NCBI GenBank assembly: GCA_964519405.1
Contig: CAZFLA010000041.1
Coordinates: 1 to 24,575 of the forward strand
Length of the DNA: 24,575 nt
Direction of reading: 5' to 3'
From: G963677485 sp964519405
Lineage (GTDB): Bacteria > Armatimonadota > HRBIN16
Shown here: piece by piece, positions 15,701-21,653 of the stretch
How positions within the stretch are numbered: the stretch's first letter is position 1
How the letters are laid out: every line of letters starts with the position of its first letter
Translations under genes and position numbers: made by a program
Notes under the pieces: generated by a model
What the model saw: only the letters and a program-made list of their open reading frames with translations
The model's database searches: none
What the model was told of the DNA's origin: nothing

Positions 15701-16181
15701 CTTACCGAGCGTAGTGTGCAAAGATATGGGCGGATGGCGAAGTGTGTTCATCGGTGAACGCCAGCTTAGCATCGATCTGCTGCGGAATATTTTGAAGCTA
15801 GCCGGAGTGACTGTCTTCCAGCACGGAAGCGATGTGCTGCGGGTTAGCCAGCCGTTCATTAGTGTTTATGCCACAGAAGATGGCCATAAGTCAATTACAC
15901 TGCCTGGCCGCATGATGGTATATGATCTGGTGGAACAACGAGTGGTCGCGGGTCATACCAACAGCTTAAAACTGGCTCTTAAAAAGGGACAAAGCGCTAT
16001 CTTGGCAGCGGGCAACGCACAGGAGCTGAAGGCTCTTGGTTTGGAACTGCCTGAGGATACTGAAGACGTGACCGGCTCATCAGCATCACCAGAAGCTGAA
16101 GATCAAGACAGTGCTGCATCAAAACGGCGACGACGCGGTGGACGCAAACATAGAAAACCGCATGTTCATACAGGAGCTTAG
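12798..16181 (+). CDS. GH42-like glycoside hydrolase with long arginine-rich disordered N-terminus, 1127 aa
   Basis: ATG 12798 follows AAGGAG by 11 bases. Residues 1 to ~390 are low-complexity (Ala, Pro, Glu, Ser, Thr) with seven basic clusters near 38-49, 103-121, 164-181, 216-225, 271-286, 319-331 and 360-375, rich in RRR, SRSR and NRRRR. From ~392 a folded region begins (PPMFFFGYI), which reads as a GH42-type TIM barrel: GYHLDCREWFHEY with E548 as a candidate acid/base, RLIAVPYGYTFEF, and LHEKLFIMEDDTK with E716 as a candidate nucleophile. A flavodoxin-like trimerisation domain follows (~790-980), then a small beta domain, and the tail is basic again (SKRRRRGGRKHRKPH). No signal peptide is present, so it is cytoplasmic. 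Basic clusters of this sort in RNase E and DEAD-box proteins bind RNA. The pairing with a glycosidase fold is odd. It heads a run with two membrane proteins and a thioredoxin. Confidence 0.75.
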   Translation: MASSQSTDQLNDSAENSSAFEPQETNHSEASTPEAAPKPRPTRRRPARRQSAPKPEETAATPVASEPASIAEPVNPSSDVTDVSAERASEPTDAANNSADAPRTSRRRIPRRRAVRQRQPKPEAVDTNAAEAETTAAPAEAIPAEPAVNEASGEQAAADEATRVNRPSRNSRRRAKRKAARVSTTADTGEVNASEPAGDQPQASPIHTVKVDLNPRSRNNRRRRGAQPNAEAAAAQPAVELPTADSGLVPPDSAAPLVIPGLDTIQPEPTNRSRRERSRQRRGRSRSEAQPSVVAEQPTAPQEPAAPEAVVETPKPVQRPNRSRSRKPSKPQSAAVVETAAPIVIPAEPEKPESVAKPAPKPAPVKRVRRPEPKIKIAVPKLTLPKREPIKMGMRRGHPEIVIKGTAVPPMFFFGYISGSASEARVIEEVGLASEAGVHLHMMLMELVVDLQSVDTAVEEACRQISLVTQRDPDGYVMLRLMFTPPRNWSEKYKDGVSLFADGTTGEPSFFSEEYWAEAEAVVTDLAQKMELHDQADRLLGYHLDCREWFHEYERGYDTCKAAIDSFRRWLRVKYKDDDVLLRAAWHNGVVDLDTASIPALPKESAVVLFENHRERPWVDFLQFSSNIVAKRLISISRAAKKSGESRRLIAVPYGYTFEFPTPYSGHLDLAEVLSASSIDMVCAPPSYRDRLVGCGSSIPAPIDSVLLHEKLFIMEDDTKPHFAKRDTPDTYNPKQPDRESTTGARLRAIGSALSRQMGITWMDLWGEGWLADSEHWKHAAMAVSVYRKLMECRQMNSAPDVAFIVDENSIMHMKNTDKLLMPLLLQQRDVMLKSGVNFGIYLQSDIVKKAFPEAKVYVFMNALQINSDVRAAINDKLQNGGKCLVWVYAAGIYDENGECKDGIREVTGLQLRPQPWNSESGSIIVNDRHAIAEHLKSKQFGVRERLNPSFYCNDQSGTIIAEYVQTGLPSVVCKDMGGWRSVFIGERQLSIDLLRNILKLAGVTVFQHGSDVLRVSQPFISVYATEDGHKSITLPGRMMVYDLVEQRVVAGHTNSLKLALKKGQSAILAAGNAQELKALGLELPEDTEDVTGSSASPEAEDQDSAASKRRRRGGRKHRKPHVHTGA

Positions 16182-16193
16182 TGGTAGTAATCG

Positions 16194-16526
16194 GTGGAAG
16201 TCACAACCATAGTTGATTGGATTACCCCTATGATGGCGCTGGTCGGTTTCTGTATGCCGATAGCAGCTATATTAGGTGACATTCGGCAGCGCAGGAAAGG
16301 CGGCACCATCAGCGGTAAGAGCTTCATGGACCGCATCCGGCTGTTTTACATCGCCCCGATGCTAGGCATATCGACGTTCCTGCTGTTGATTATGGTGCAC
16401 CTGCCCATGCAAGACGCAAGTGATCTTAACGATGGTGCCTTCATCGGTGGCGTAGGATACCTGATGGTGGCGTTGTTTGCATTACTTATCTGCAGAGCAG
16501 CACTATTGAAAAAATTGGGTCGCTAG
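16194..16526 (+). CDS. Small membrane protein of unknown function, 110 aa
   Basis: GTG 16194 begins 12 bases after the stop of the GH42-like gene. The ribosome binding site is unclear: AGGAG at 16172 is 17 bases away, so translation may be coupled to the gene before it. I see three hydrophobic segments (residues ~10-28, 50-68, 83-103) with a basic cytoplasmic loop between the first two (DIRQRRKGG). I do not recognise a family. The tight spacing with the following membrane protein and the thioredoxin implies one transcript and possibly one membrane complex. Start choice is uncertain; the internal ATG pair at 16230 has no better site. Confidence 0.65.
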   Translation: MEVTTIVDWITPMMALVGFCMPIAAILGDIRQRRKGGTISGKSFMDRIRLFYIAPMLGISTFLLLIMVHLPMQDASDLNDGAFIGGVGYLMVALFALLICRAALLKKLGR

Positions 16527-16540
16527 CTTAGGGGTATGGA

Positions 16541-16861
16541 ATGTTTATAGCGATTTCGTTGTTTGCTTTTTTGTGTGTGCCATTGCTTACATTCATCACT
16601 CCATCACTACCAGTCAAAGATGCGCATATGGGCTGGCTTAAACTGATGGTGCGTAACTACTGGCTATCGCTGGTCGGACTTACTCTATGTATGGTGCAAC
16701 TGATGATGTGGGCTTTTCCATATCCTAGCGGAATACATTATTGGATAAGCCTTGCAGCCGGACTCGTTGTTGCGGTAATAGTAGGTATACTTCTAACAAG
16801 GGAATACCTAATATCAAAACGAAACCCGGCTAACACAGAAGGCGAGAGCGAAGAGTCATGA
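16541..16861 (+). CDS. Small membrane protein of unknown function, 106 aa
   Basis: ATG 16541 is preceded by AGGGG at 16530 with 6 bases between. Three hydrophobic segments are visible (residues ~2-20, 40-60, 67-87), followed by a short charged tail (SKRNPANTEGESEES) probably in the cytoplasm. The first segment could serve as a signal anchor. It starts 14 bases after the preceding membrane gene, and its stop overlaps the thioredoxin start by 4 bases (ATGA). No homology is recognised. With the gene before it, it may be half of a two-subunit membrane assembly. Confidence 0.7.
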   Translation: MFIAISLFAFLCVPLLTFITPSLPVKDAHMGWLKLMVRNYWLSLVGLTLCMVQLMMWAFPYPSGIHYWISLAAGLVVAVIVGILLTREYLISKRNPANTEGESEES

Positions 16862-17415
16862 TTTGGCGGCGACGAATTATAAATGTGCTCACTGTTATAT
16901 TTGTGGCATATATTGTTTATGCTATATCGGTGAACAGCAACAACATCGCGAATGACAACCTGAAACAAGATGGCGGCACTTCCACATCGCAGTCGGTAAA
17001 CCCCAGCTCCTTAACTCTGAATATGCTTGACGGCGGTACCAAGAAGATGAGCGACTTCAAGGGCAAGGTTGTGGTTTTGGACTTTTGGGCAAGTTGGTGC
17101 GGACCATGCCGTATGAGCGTTCCTGAGATAAACGAGCTTACAAAGAGTTATGCTGGCAAAGATGTGGTGGTGATCGGCGTTAACTGCGATGAGGATAAGT
17201 CAGCCGCAAAACAAGGCGTTGAGGAGCTTGGTATGAAGTATCAGGTTGCCTGGGATGAAGGCCGCACCATACAACAGAGCTTTGGTGTGGATGCATACCC
17301 CACTGTGATTGTCTTGGACAAGAACAACAAACAGGCGGGTGTGACGCAAGGATATATTGCCAACGGCACAGCTAAGACCATTCGCCAGCACGTCGACAGG
17401 CTTCTGCAGCAATAG
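16858..17415 (+). CDS. Membrane-anchored TlpA/ResA-like thiol-disulfide oxidoreductase, 185 aa
   Basis: One N-terminal membrane helix (residues ~8-24, after WRRR) is followed by a linker rich in Ser, Asn and Gln and then a thioredoxin fold from ~50. The active site is W80-C81-G-P-C84, preceded by VVVLDFWAS, and the cis-proline is P148 in AYPTVIV. A central insert (VNCDEDKSAAKQGVEEL) is typical of TlpA/ResA proteins. It should face the periplasm and reduce or reshuffle cysteines of exported proteins or c-type cytochromes. Its start overlaps the stop of the preceding membrane gene (ATGA), so the products are coupled. The two membrane proteins next to it may pass electrons to it, but they lack obvious paired cysteines of DsbD/CcdA type. 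Confidence 0.88.
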   Translation: MIWRRRIINVLTVIFVAYIVYAISVNSNNIANDNLKQDGGTSTSQSVNPSSLTLNMLDGGTKKMSDFKGKVVVLDFWASWCGPCRMSVPEINELTKSYAGKDVVVIGVNCDEDKSAAKQGVEELGMKYQVAWDEGRTIQQSFGVDAYPTVIVLDKNNKQAGVTQGYIANGTAKTIRQHVDRLLQQ

Positions 17416-17468
17416 CGAATAGTGGCGGGAGATATAATATATCATATCGATCGTCAAGTTTACTGTTA

Positions 17469-17497
17469 TTGACAGCCCATATCTTAAGTTGCATAAT
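17469..17497 (+). promoter_or_regulatory. Consensus sigma70 promoter for the orphan-HD unit
   Basis: TTGACA (17469-17474, perfect -35) and CATAAT (17492-17497, five of six to consensus) are 17 bases apart. Transcription would start near 17504, about 110 bases before the chosen start of the orphan gene. The preceding thioredoxin gene ends at 17415, so the unit has its own promoter. Confidence 0.65.
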
Positions 17498-17509
17498 CTA
17501 TACATACTC

Positions 17510-17538
17510 CAACAATTCATGTTTATCATGCATTGTTG
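17510..17538 (+). promoter_or_regulatory. Imperfect 29-base palindrome at the transcript start of the orphan-HD unit
   Basis: CAACAAT (17510-17516) pairs with ATTGTTG (17532-17538), and inside, after one mismatch, CATG pairs with CATG around a TTTAT loop. It starts a few bases after the predicted transcription start. It could be an operator for a repressor or a 5' mRNA hairpin. Either way it points to dedicated control of the two genes that follow. Confidence 0.55.
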
Positions 17539-17614
17539 ATGAGTGGTGTGAATTTGCATACCATACTGAAATACCACTGCATTACGTCATTGCAGCTAAA
17601 TGAAGGATACAATA

Positions 17615-17935
17615 ATGTGCACCATTCTTGACGCCGATCATATCTTAGCACATATGTTCAGGGCAGGATCTGATACTGTATCGATTTCTCAGCTAAAAAG
17701 TATACGACGGGAAGTAGAAGGGAGTTATCCTGGTCTTTTCCTTGATATTGATACGGAGTCGCTTATGTATGCCGTTAAAAAATGGTCAGATTATTTCGAG
17801 TGGCAAGAGAATGACAGTGGCAGCTTTATAAGATGCCTGAGGAATATATCTAGTGAGGATATGAAGATGTATTGGTATATGGGAATACCCGATACACTAG
17901 ATAACGTGATCTCCCGTTATGTCGGGACAAGATAA
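17615..17935 (+). CDS. Orphan 106-aa protein encoded upstream of and overlapping the HD dNTPase
   Basis: I choose ATG 17615 because AAGGA lies 7 bases before it; the in-frame ATG at 17600 overlaps that site. The product is soluble, without signal or membrane helix. Residues ~20-35 (ISQLKSIRREVEG) and ~44-60 (IDTESLMYAVKKWSDYF) look like two helices, followed by a strand pair (FEWQENDSGSFIRCLR), which is the order of a winged helix. That is a guess from pattern. A C-terminal helix follows (DTLDNVISRYVG). No family is recognised. It overlaps the HD gene by 17 bases, so the two are co-translated and likely act together, for example as regulator, adaptor or toxin-antitoxin-like partner. Codon use is AT-richer than in the flanking genes. 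Confidence 0.7.
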   Translation: MCTILDADHILAHMFRAGSDTVSISQLKSIRREVEGSYPGLFLDIDTESLMYAVKKWSDYFEWQENDSGSFIRCLRNISSEDMKMYWYMGIPDTLDNVISRYVGTR

Positions 17936-19346
17936 AATCCTAAGAGACTCGGTACATGGATATATCCATGTACCAGTTGATTACTGCCGCGAGTTTGTCG
18001 ATACACCGATTTTTCAACGACTTCGATATATTGAGCAGACGTCCATGCGATGCCTGTTCCCTTCTGCTAGGCATGATCGATTTATCCATTCGTTAGGTGT
18101 TTATCATCTAGGTAAACAAGCTGCATTCCACCTTCTCAAAAATTCAACAGCCTTCCTAGAGAATGTCCGCATCGAACAAGATATTGTTGATGTAATCACT
18201 AGGTCTTTTGAAATTGCGTGCTTGCTTCATGATTGCGCACATGCGCCATTCTCTCATACATTCGAAAACTATTATAAGGCATCGCTGTTAGAGCGTGAAC
18301 TCTCTGAGCTTATGACATCAGGTTTTGAAGTTGACTATATAAACGCGTCACCTGCGACACATGAACTCGCGAGTGCACTCATCGTAATGCGTGTGTATGG
18401 TGAACCTATTTCTAGGTTGGGTGGTGATCCTGAGTTAGTTGCCCGCATGATCATCGGATGTAGTTATACCGGTGAAAGTGGGAAGCTGCCGGCAAACCAA
18501 CTGAGCAATGCTTTGGTTACATTGCTTAATGGTAAGGCCATTGATGTTGATAAGCTAGACTACATAATACGCGACACTTGGGCATCTGGCGTGAAGAACT
18601 ATGCGATCGATGTTGACCGTTTATTGTCATCTATCGTCTTGTGTCAGGATAAGGCTAAAAGCAAGTATGTTATTGGGTTCAAAGAGACTGCAATATGTGT
18701 CATACAGAGCGTTGTTGACGCCAGGAACTATCTCTTCAAATGGATATATGCCCATCATAAAGTTAATTACACCAATTACCTTATGGAGCAATCCATTGCA
18801 AATATGGCGGCCAGATTGGACGTTTCTGTATCCGACGATGTGTGTTTAGGCAGGATATTTAACATTGATAATCTACACCAACCTACGGAAATCGCTGGCC
18901 ATACACTCTACTTGGTTTCCGATTATGATCTAGTTCACTTTGTTAAAAACACAATGGCTCTCAGTGCCGATGATCCTGGATATGAATGGTTGTCACGTCA
19001 GTATCGAAGAATTGCTATATGGAAGTCCAAAGAAGCATTCTACGAGATCCTCGGTCATCCGTCTCCTATAGAGTGTAGACACATGGCCTCACAATTCTGT
19101 AATGTTCAGAAACAACTCAGCCTGTCTGACGGTGACTTACTTAAAATCGATGTTAAAGCTAAAGAGATAAACATCGAACGGAATGCGATCTATATTCATA
19201 TCAACGGTAAGGATATCCCATATGATGAACTATTCGCTGATGGTTCTGCTGTAACCATTGAGGAGTTCTTCTATGTGTATAAACATAAAGACTGTCTGGT
19301 TGCTAACGAAATGATAACAAGTGCGCTATCTGGCTATGCTGGTTGA
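17919..19346 (+). CDS. SAMHD1-like HD-domain dNTP triphosphohydrolase, 475 aa
   Basis: The N-terminal half tracks SAMHD1 closely: DSVHGYIHVP, FQRLRYIEQ, FPSARHDRFIHSLG with H57, LLHDCAHAPFSH with H104-D105, and the IDVDKLDYIIRD block with D211. These correspond to the four metal ligands H, H, D, D of SAMHD1. The downstream VDARNYLFKWIYAHHKV block also matches the family. It should therefore cleave dNTPs to nucleoside and triphosphate in the cytoplasm. The C-terminal part (~300-475) is less conserved and could hold allosteric or partner contacts. The start at 17919 lies inside the orphan gene with no clear ribosome binding site, which implies coupling. The gene is AT-richer than its neighbours. 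Such enzymes can serve in nucleotide control or phage defence. Fold and active site are firm; the role is inferred. Confidence 0.88.
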   Translation: MSGQDKILRDSVHGYIHVPVDYCREFVDTPIFQRLRYIEQTSMRCLFPSARHDRFIHSLGVYHLGKQAAFHLLKNSTAFLENVRIEQDIVDVITRSFEIACLLHDCAHAPFSHTFENYYKASLLERELSELMTSGFEVDYINASPATHELASALIVMRVYGEPISRLGGDPELVARMIIGCSYTGESGKLPANQLSNALVTLLNGKAIDVDKLDYIIRDTWASGVKNYAIDVDRLLSSIVLCQDKAKSKYVIGFKETAICVIQSVVDARNYLFKWIYAHHKVNYTNYLMEQSIANMAARLDVSVSDDVCLGRIFNIDNLHQPTEIAGHTLYLVSDYDLVHFVKNTMALSADDPGYEWLSRQYRRIAIWKSKEAFYEILGHPSPIECRHMASQFCNVQKQLSLSDGDLLKIDVKAKEINIERNAIYIHINGKDIPYDELFADGSAVTIEEFFYVYKHKDCLVANEMITSALSGYAG

Positions 19347-19366
19347 TCGCTATTTCTTGATCGACC
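19341..19366 (+). other. Hairpin over the HD-gene stop codon
   Basis: GGTTGATC (19341-19348) pairs with GATCGACC (19359-19366), eight pairs with one G-U in RNA, loop GCTATTTCTT. The TGA stop lies in the left arm. No T tract follows, so it is at best a weak terminator or a 3' stabiliser for the orphan-HD transcript. Confidence 0.35.
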
Positions 19367-19422
19367 ACTTCCTCCTCAGTCAACATAAGATCCAGTGCCT
19401 CACCATATCCTGCTGGCAGATG

Positions 19423-19495
19423 ACTTCAGCAGACTTTCCCCCCCCTACAAAAAAACGGGGTGTGGAAAATCCACACCCCGAAGGTTTGCTGAAGT
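19423..19495. repeat. Outer 9-base inverted repeat around the transporter terminator
   Basis: ACTTCAGCA (19423-19431) and TGCTGAAGT (19487-19495) are perfect inverted repeats placed symmetrically (24 and 6 bases away) around the inner hairpin at 19456-19480. The right arm lies 7 bases from the transporter stop codon. It may extend the terminator fold or be a separate site. Confidence 0.45.
19449..19480 (-). terminator. Rho-independent terminator of the AspT/YidE-type transporter
   Basis: On the minus strand an 11-pair perfect stem (CGGGGTGTGGA, 19480-19470, with its complement 19466-19456) around a three-base loop is followed by seven T (19455-19449). It begins 22 bases after the transporter stop. 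For plus-strand transcripts the stem is preceded, not followed, by the A/T run, so only weak termination of the HD unit is expected there. Confidence 0.92.
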
Positions 19496-19502
19496 GCTGG
19501 CG

Positions 19503-21383
19503 TTACTTGGCGCCGACCTTTGCCGCAAAGGCAACCAGGTTATAAAGCAGCGGAACAAGCAGCTGAACAAACACAACCTTAAGGATTGTGGCAATTGGAT
19601 ACACGCTTGACCATCCCAGAACAGGCAGCTCGCTGCGTGTTTGTGTGATGGATGCGCCTAATGCTGGCGGGTTGGTTAAGCAAGCAGATAAAGCACCGCT
19701 TGATGACAGCCAACGCATGCGGAAAATAACCAGCATAAAGAACAGTGAGAATATCCAGCAGACTGTGGTTACAGCAGCACCGGCACCGACTAGGCTCCAG
19801 CCGTATTTGGCAAAGACGTCGGCAAATTTAGCACCGCCATCTAAACCTGCTCCAGCCAGGAACAGCATCAATCCGAACTCTTTACAGAAATTCGCAGCAG
19901 CCGTAGGAACATGCAGGTGCCATGGTCCAACCTTGCCGTAATAACCAAATATCAGCGAGATTAGGAACGCACCACCCGCGGTACTAAGCGTAATGGTGCT
20001 TCCCGCTATGGAGAACTGCTGAACACCAATGAACACACCAATAAGCAGACCAACCAAGAAGGGTAGGAAACTGGTTTCTTCTGCGGTATGAGATCCGCCT
20101 TCCAACCGTTTGGTCACTTCTACCACATGTTCACGATCACCTACGATGCGCAGGTTGTCGTTATGCAGAAGCTCGCTGGAACCGCTTGGTGTTAGCTCAA
20201 CACCTTGGCGTCGAATACGTGTTACGGTAACACCAAACCGGTTGAACAGATCAAGGTCAGCCAGTGTCTTGTTGGCATATTTCAGCGAAAGAAGATCCAC
20301 ATCAACCGATATTACGTTCGGGTTGGTGTCCCACTTCGGATCGCACTCTTCGCCCACGAGCATACCCATTTTTTCGAGTTCGCTGGTTTCACCAACGGCT
20401 AGCAAAACATCACCGGTTTTGATGATGAAATCGGCGGTTGCGCTGTATACTTCGTCACCGCGCTTTACTCGGCTAATGTTCACATGGATGTGGCGATCTG
20501 GGTTGATCTGGGTGATGGTTTTGCCGTCCACCATGGTGTTTGTGACCTTGAACGAGCGGCGGCCTAAATGGCCTTTACCAGCTCGGCGCTCCACATCCCA
20601 GCTTTGTTCTTCTTTTTTAAAGTCTTTACGAAGCAGTTTTGGCAGCAACTGGATCAATAATACGGTGCCAACCATGCTGAATGGGTATGCCAGAGCGTAT
20701 CCCGCAACGGCGTTACCACTTTTAATTCCCCATGCGGCCGCGTTCGGCAGTGCATCCAAAACGGGTTTAGCAGCGCCCAGTGCAGGGGTATTGGTCATCG
20801 CACCGCAGAAAAGGCCGGTTGCGATATCTGGTGGAAGCTTCATTATGATGGCGGCTATTACTGCAACAGCCATCGCGGAAAAAACACTCACTGCTGTGAT
20901 AGTAAGGAATTTCAAGCCCGAGCGTTTGAATGTTCGTACGAAAGCAGGACCAGCCTGAAGACCGACTGCGTAAAGGAAAATGAGCAAGCCGACTGTTTTT
21001 AAGTCTTCCAGTTCAATAATCTGGGTGACTCCTTCGGCGCTCTTAACTTTCTTAACTTCCGCTTTAGTGATGGGAGCCGTCAGGGTTTCACCACTTTGAG
21101 CTGCCAGCTTCATAGCATTACTGGCGACATCTTTTGCATCAGCCTTAGGAGTTAGTTTCAGCTGCGTTTCGATAGCCTTAACGGTGGGTTCTGGAACCCC
21201 TCTAAGAACCGCACTTGGCACGACATTTTGACATACGTGACCAAAAATCAAGGCAACAAGTAAAACTAGCGTAGAACCAAGGGAGATGTTTTTTATTTTG
21301 AACCGACCTAGCCAGATGCCCAAGGCTAAGATCAGGAAAAGTACAAAGTACTTCTGTCCTAACAGAAACACGAGATATTCCAT
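19503..21383 (-). CDS. AspT/YidE/YbjL-family transporter with two RCK_C domains, 626 aa
   Basis: The start at 21383 has GGAGGT five bases upstream. The protein is an internal duplication: five-helix halves at ~12-250 and ~438-620, each with the signature TNTPALGAA (198-206) or TNPPALGAS, and GLLIFLYAVGLQAGP or GLMLFLAGAGLDGG. Between them lie two TrkA-C/RCK_C domains (~270-345, ~355-430; ADFIIKTGDVLLAVGE, NDNLRIVGDREHV). Relatives include the aspartate:alanine antiporter AspT and the uncharacterised YidE and YbjL. It likely moves a small organic anion under ligand control by the RCK domains. A loop of ~65 residues (~60-125, charged and Ala/Lys-rich) between helices 2 and 3 is longer than in YidE. 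It stands alone, ended by a perfect terminator, divergent from the YhaO-like gene. Confidence 0.9.
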   Translation of the reverse strand: MEYLVFLLGQKYFVLFLILALGIWLGRFKIKNISLGSTLVLLVALIFGHVCQNVVPSAVLRGVPEPTVKAIETQLKLTPKADAKDVASNAMKLAAQSGETLTAPITKAEVKKVKSAEGVTQIIELEDLKTVGLLIFLYAVGLQAGPAFVRTFKRSGLKFLTITAVSVFSAMAVAVIAAIIMKLPPDIATGLFCGAMTNTPALGAAKPVLDALPNAAAWGIKSGNAVAGYALAYPFSMVGTVLLIQLLPKLLRKDFKKEEQSWDVERRAGKGHLGRRSFKVTNTMVDGKTITQINPDRHIHVNISRVKRGDEVYSATADFIIKTGDVLLAVGETSELEKMGMLVGEECDPKWDTNPNVISVDVDLLSLKYANKTLADLDLFNRFGVTVTRIRRQGVELTPSGSSELLHNDNLRIVGDREHVVEVTKRLEGGSHTAEETSFLPFLVGLLIGVFIGVQQFSIAGSTITLSTAGGAFLISLIFGYYGKVGPWHLHVPTAAANFCKEFGLMLFLAGAGLDGGAKFADVFAKYGWSLVGAGAAVTTVCWIFSLFFMLVIFRMRWLSSSGALSACLTNPPALGASITQTRSELPVLGWSSVYPIATILKVVFVQLLVPLLYNLVAFAAKVGAK

Positions 21384-21468
21384 GTGGTACCTCCGTATAA
21401 AGGGTACAGAATTATCAATTAAGAATCAAATCATGGTGATCGGTTACACAATATGACAACGGAATATA

Positions 21469-21496
21469 TTGACATACTGCCTCTAATAAGCACAAT
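21469..21496 (+). promoter_or_regulatory. Candidate promoter for the YhaO/YhaN-like operon
   Basis: TTGACA (21469-21474) and CACAAT (21491-21496) are spaced by 16 bases. The -10 is weak (four of six). The leader would be about 150 bases and would contain the inverted repeat at 21519-21549. Nothing coding is visible in the divergent gap of 270 bases apart from these signals. Confidence 0.4.
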
Positions 21497-21518
21497 ATAT
21501 GGTTTTTCAAAAATTACT

Positions 21519-21549
21519 GGTTGTTTGAAGCATCTCAATGTAAACAACC
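21519..21549. promoter_or_regulatory. Inverted repeat in the divergent gap before the YhaO-like gene
   Basis: GGTTGTTT (21519-21526) and AAACAACC (21542-21549) are perfect 8-base arms with a 15-base spacer, and one more pair forms in RNA via a G-U. No T tract follows. It could be an operator or a leader hairpin. Confidence 0.4.
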
Positions 21550-21653
21550 GGAGTTTGTCACCACAAGTTCGGTACAATGCTGGTAAGTGAATACGTTAGC
21601 GTGAGAACCACAAACCGAATTGTTAGGATGAGCGCTAGATTTGAGGTGACAGC

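Noticed and set aside
17430..17460. AT-rich GATAT/ATATC palindrome after the thioredoxin gene as terminator
   Set aside because: Arms are only five bases and no stable stem or T tract follows.
20110..20958. 282-aa plus-strand open frame inside the transporter gene
   Set aside because: Serine/arginine/threonine-rich antisense shadow of a strongly supported membrane protein.
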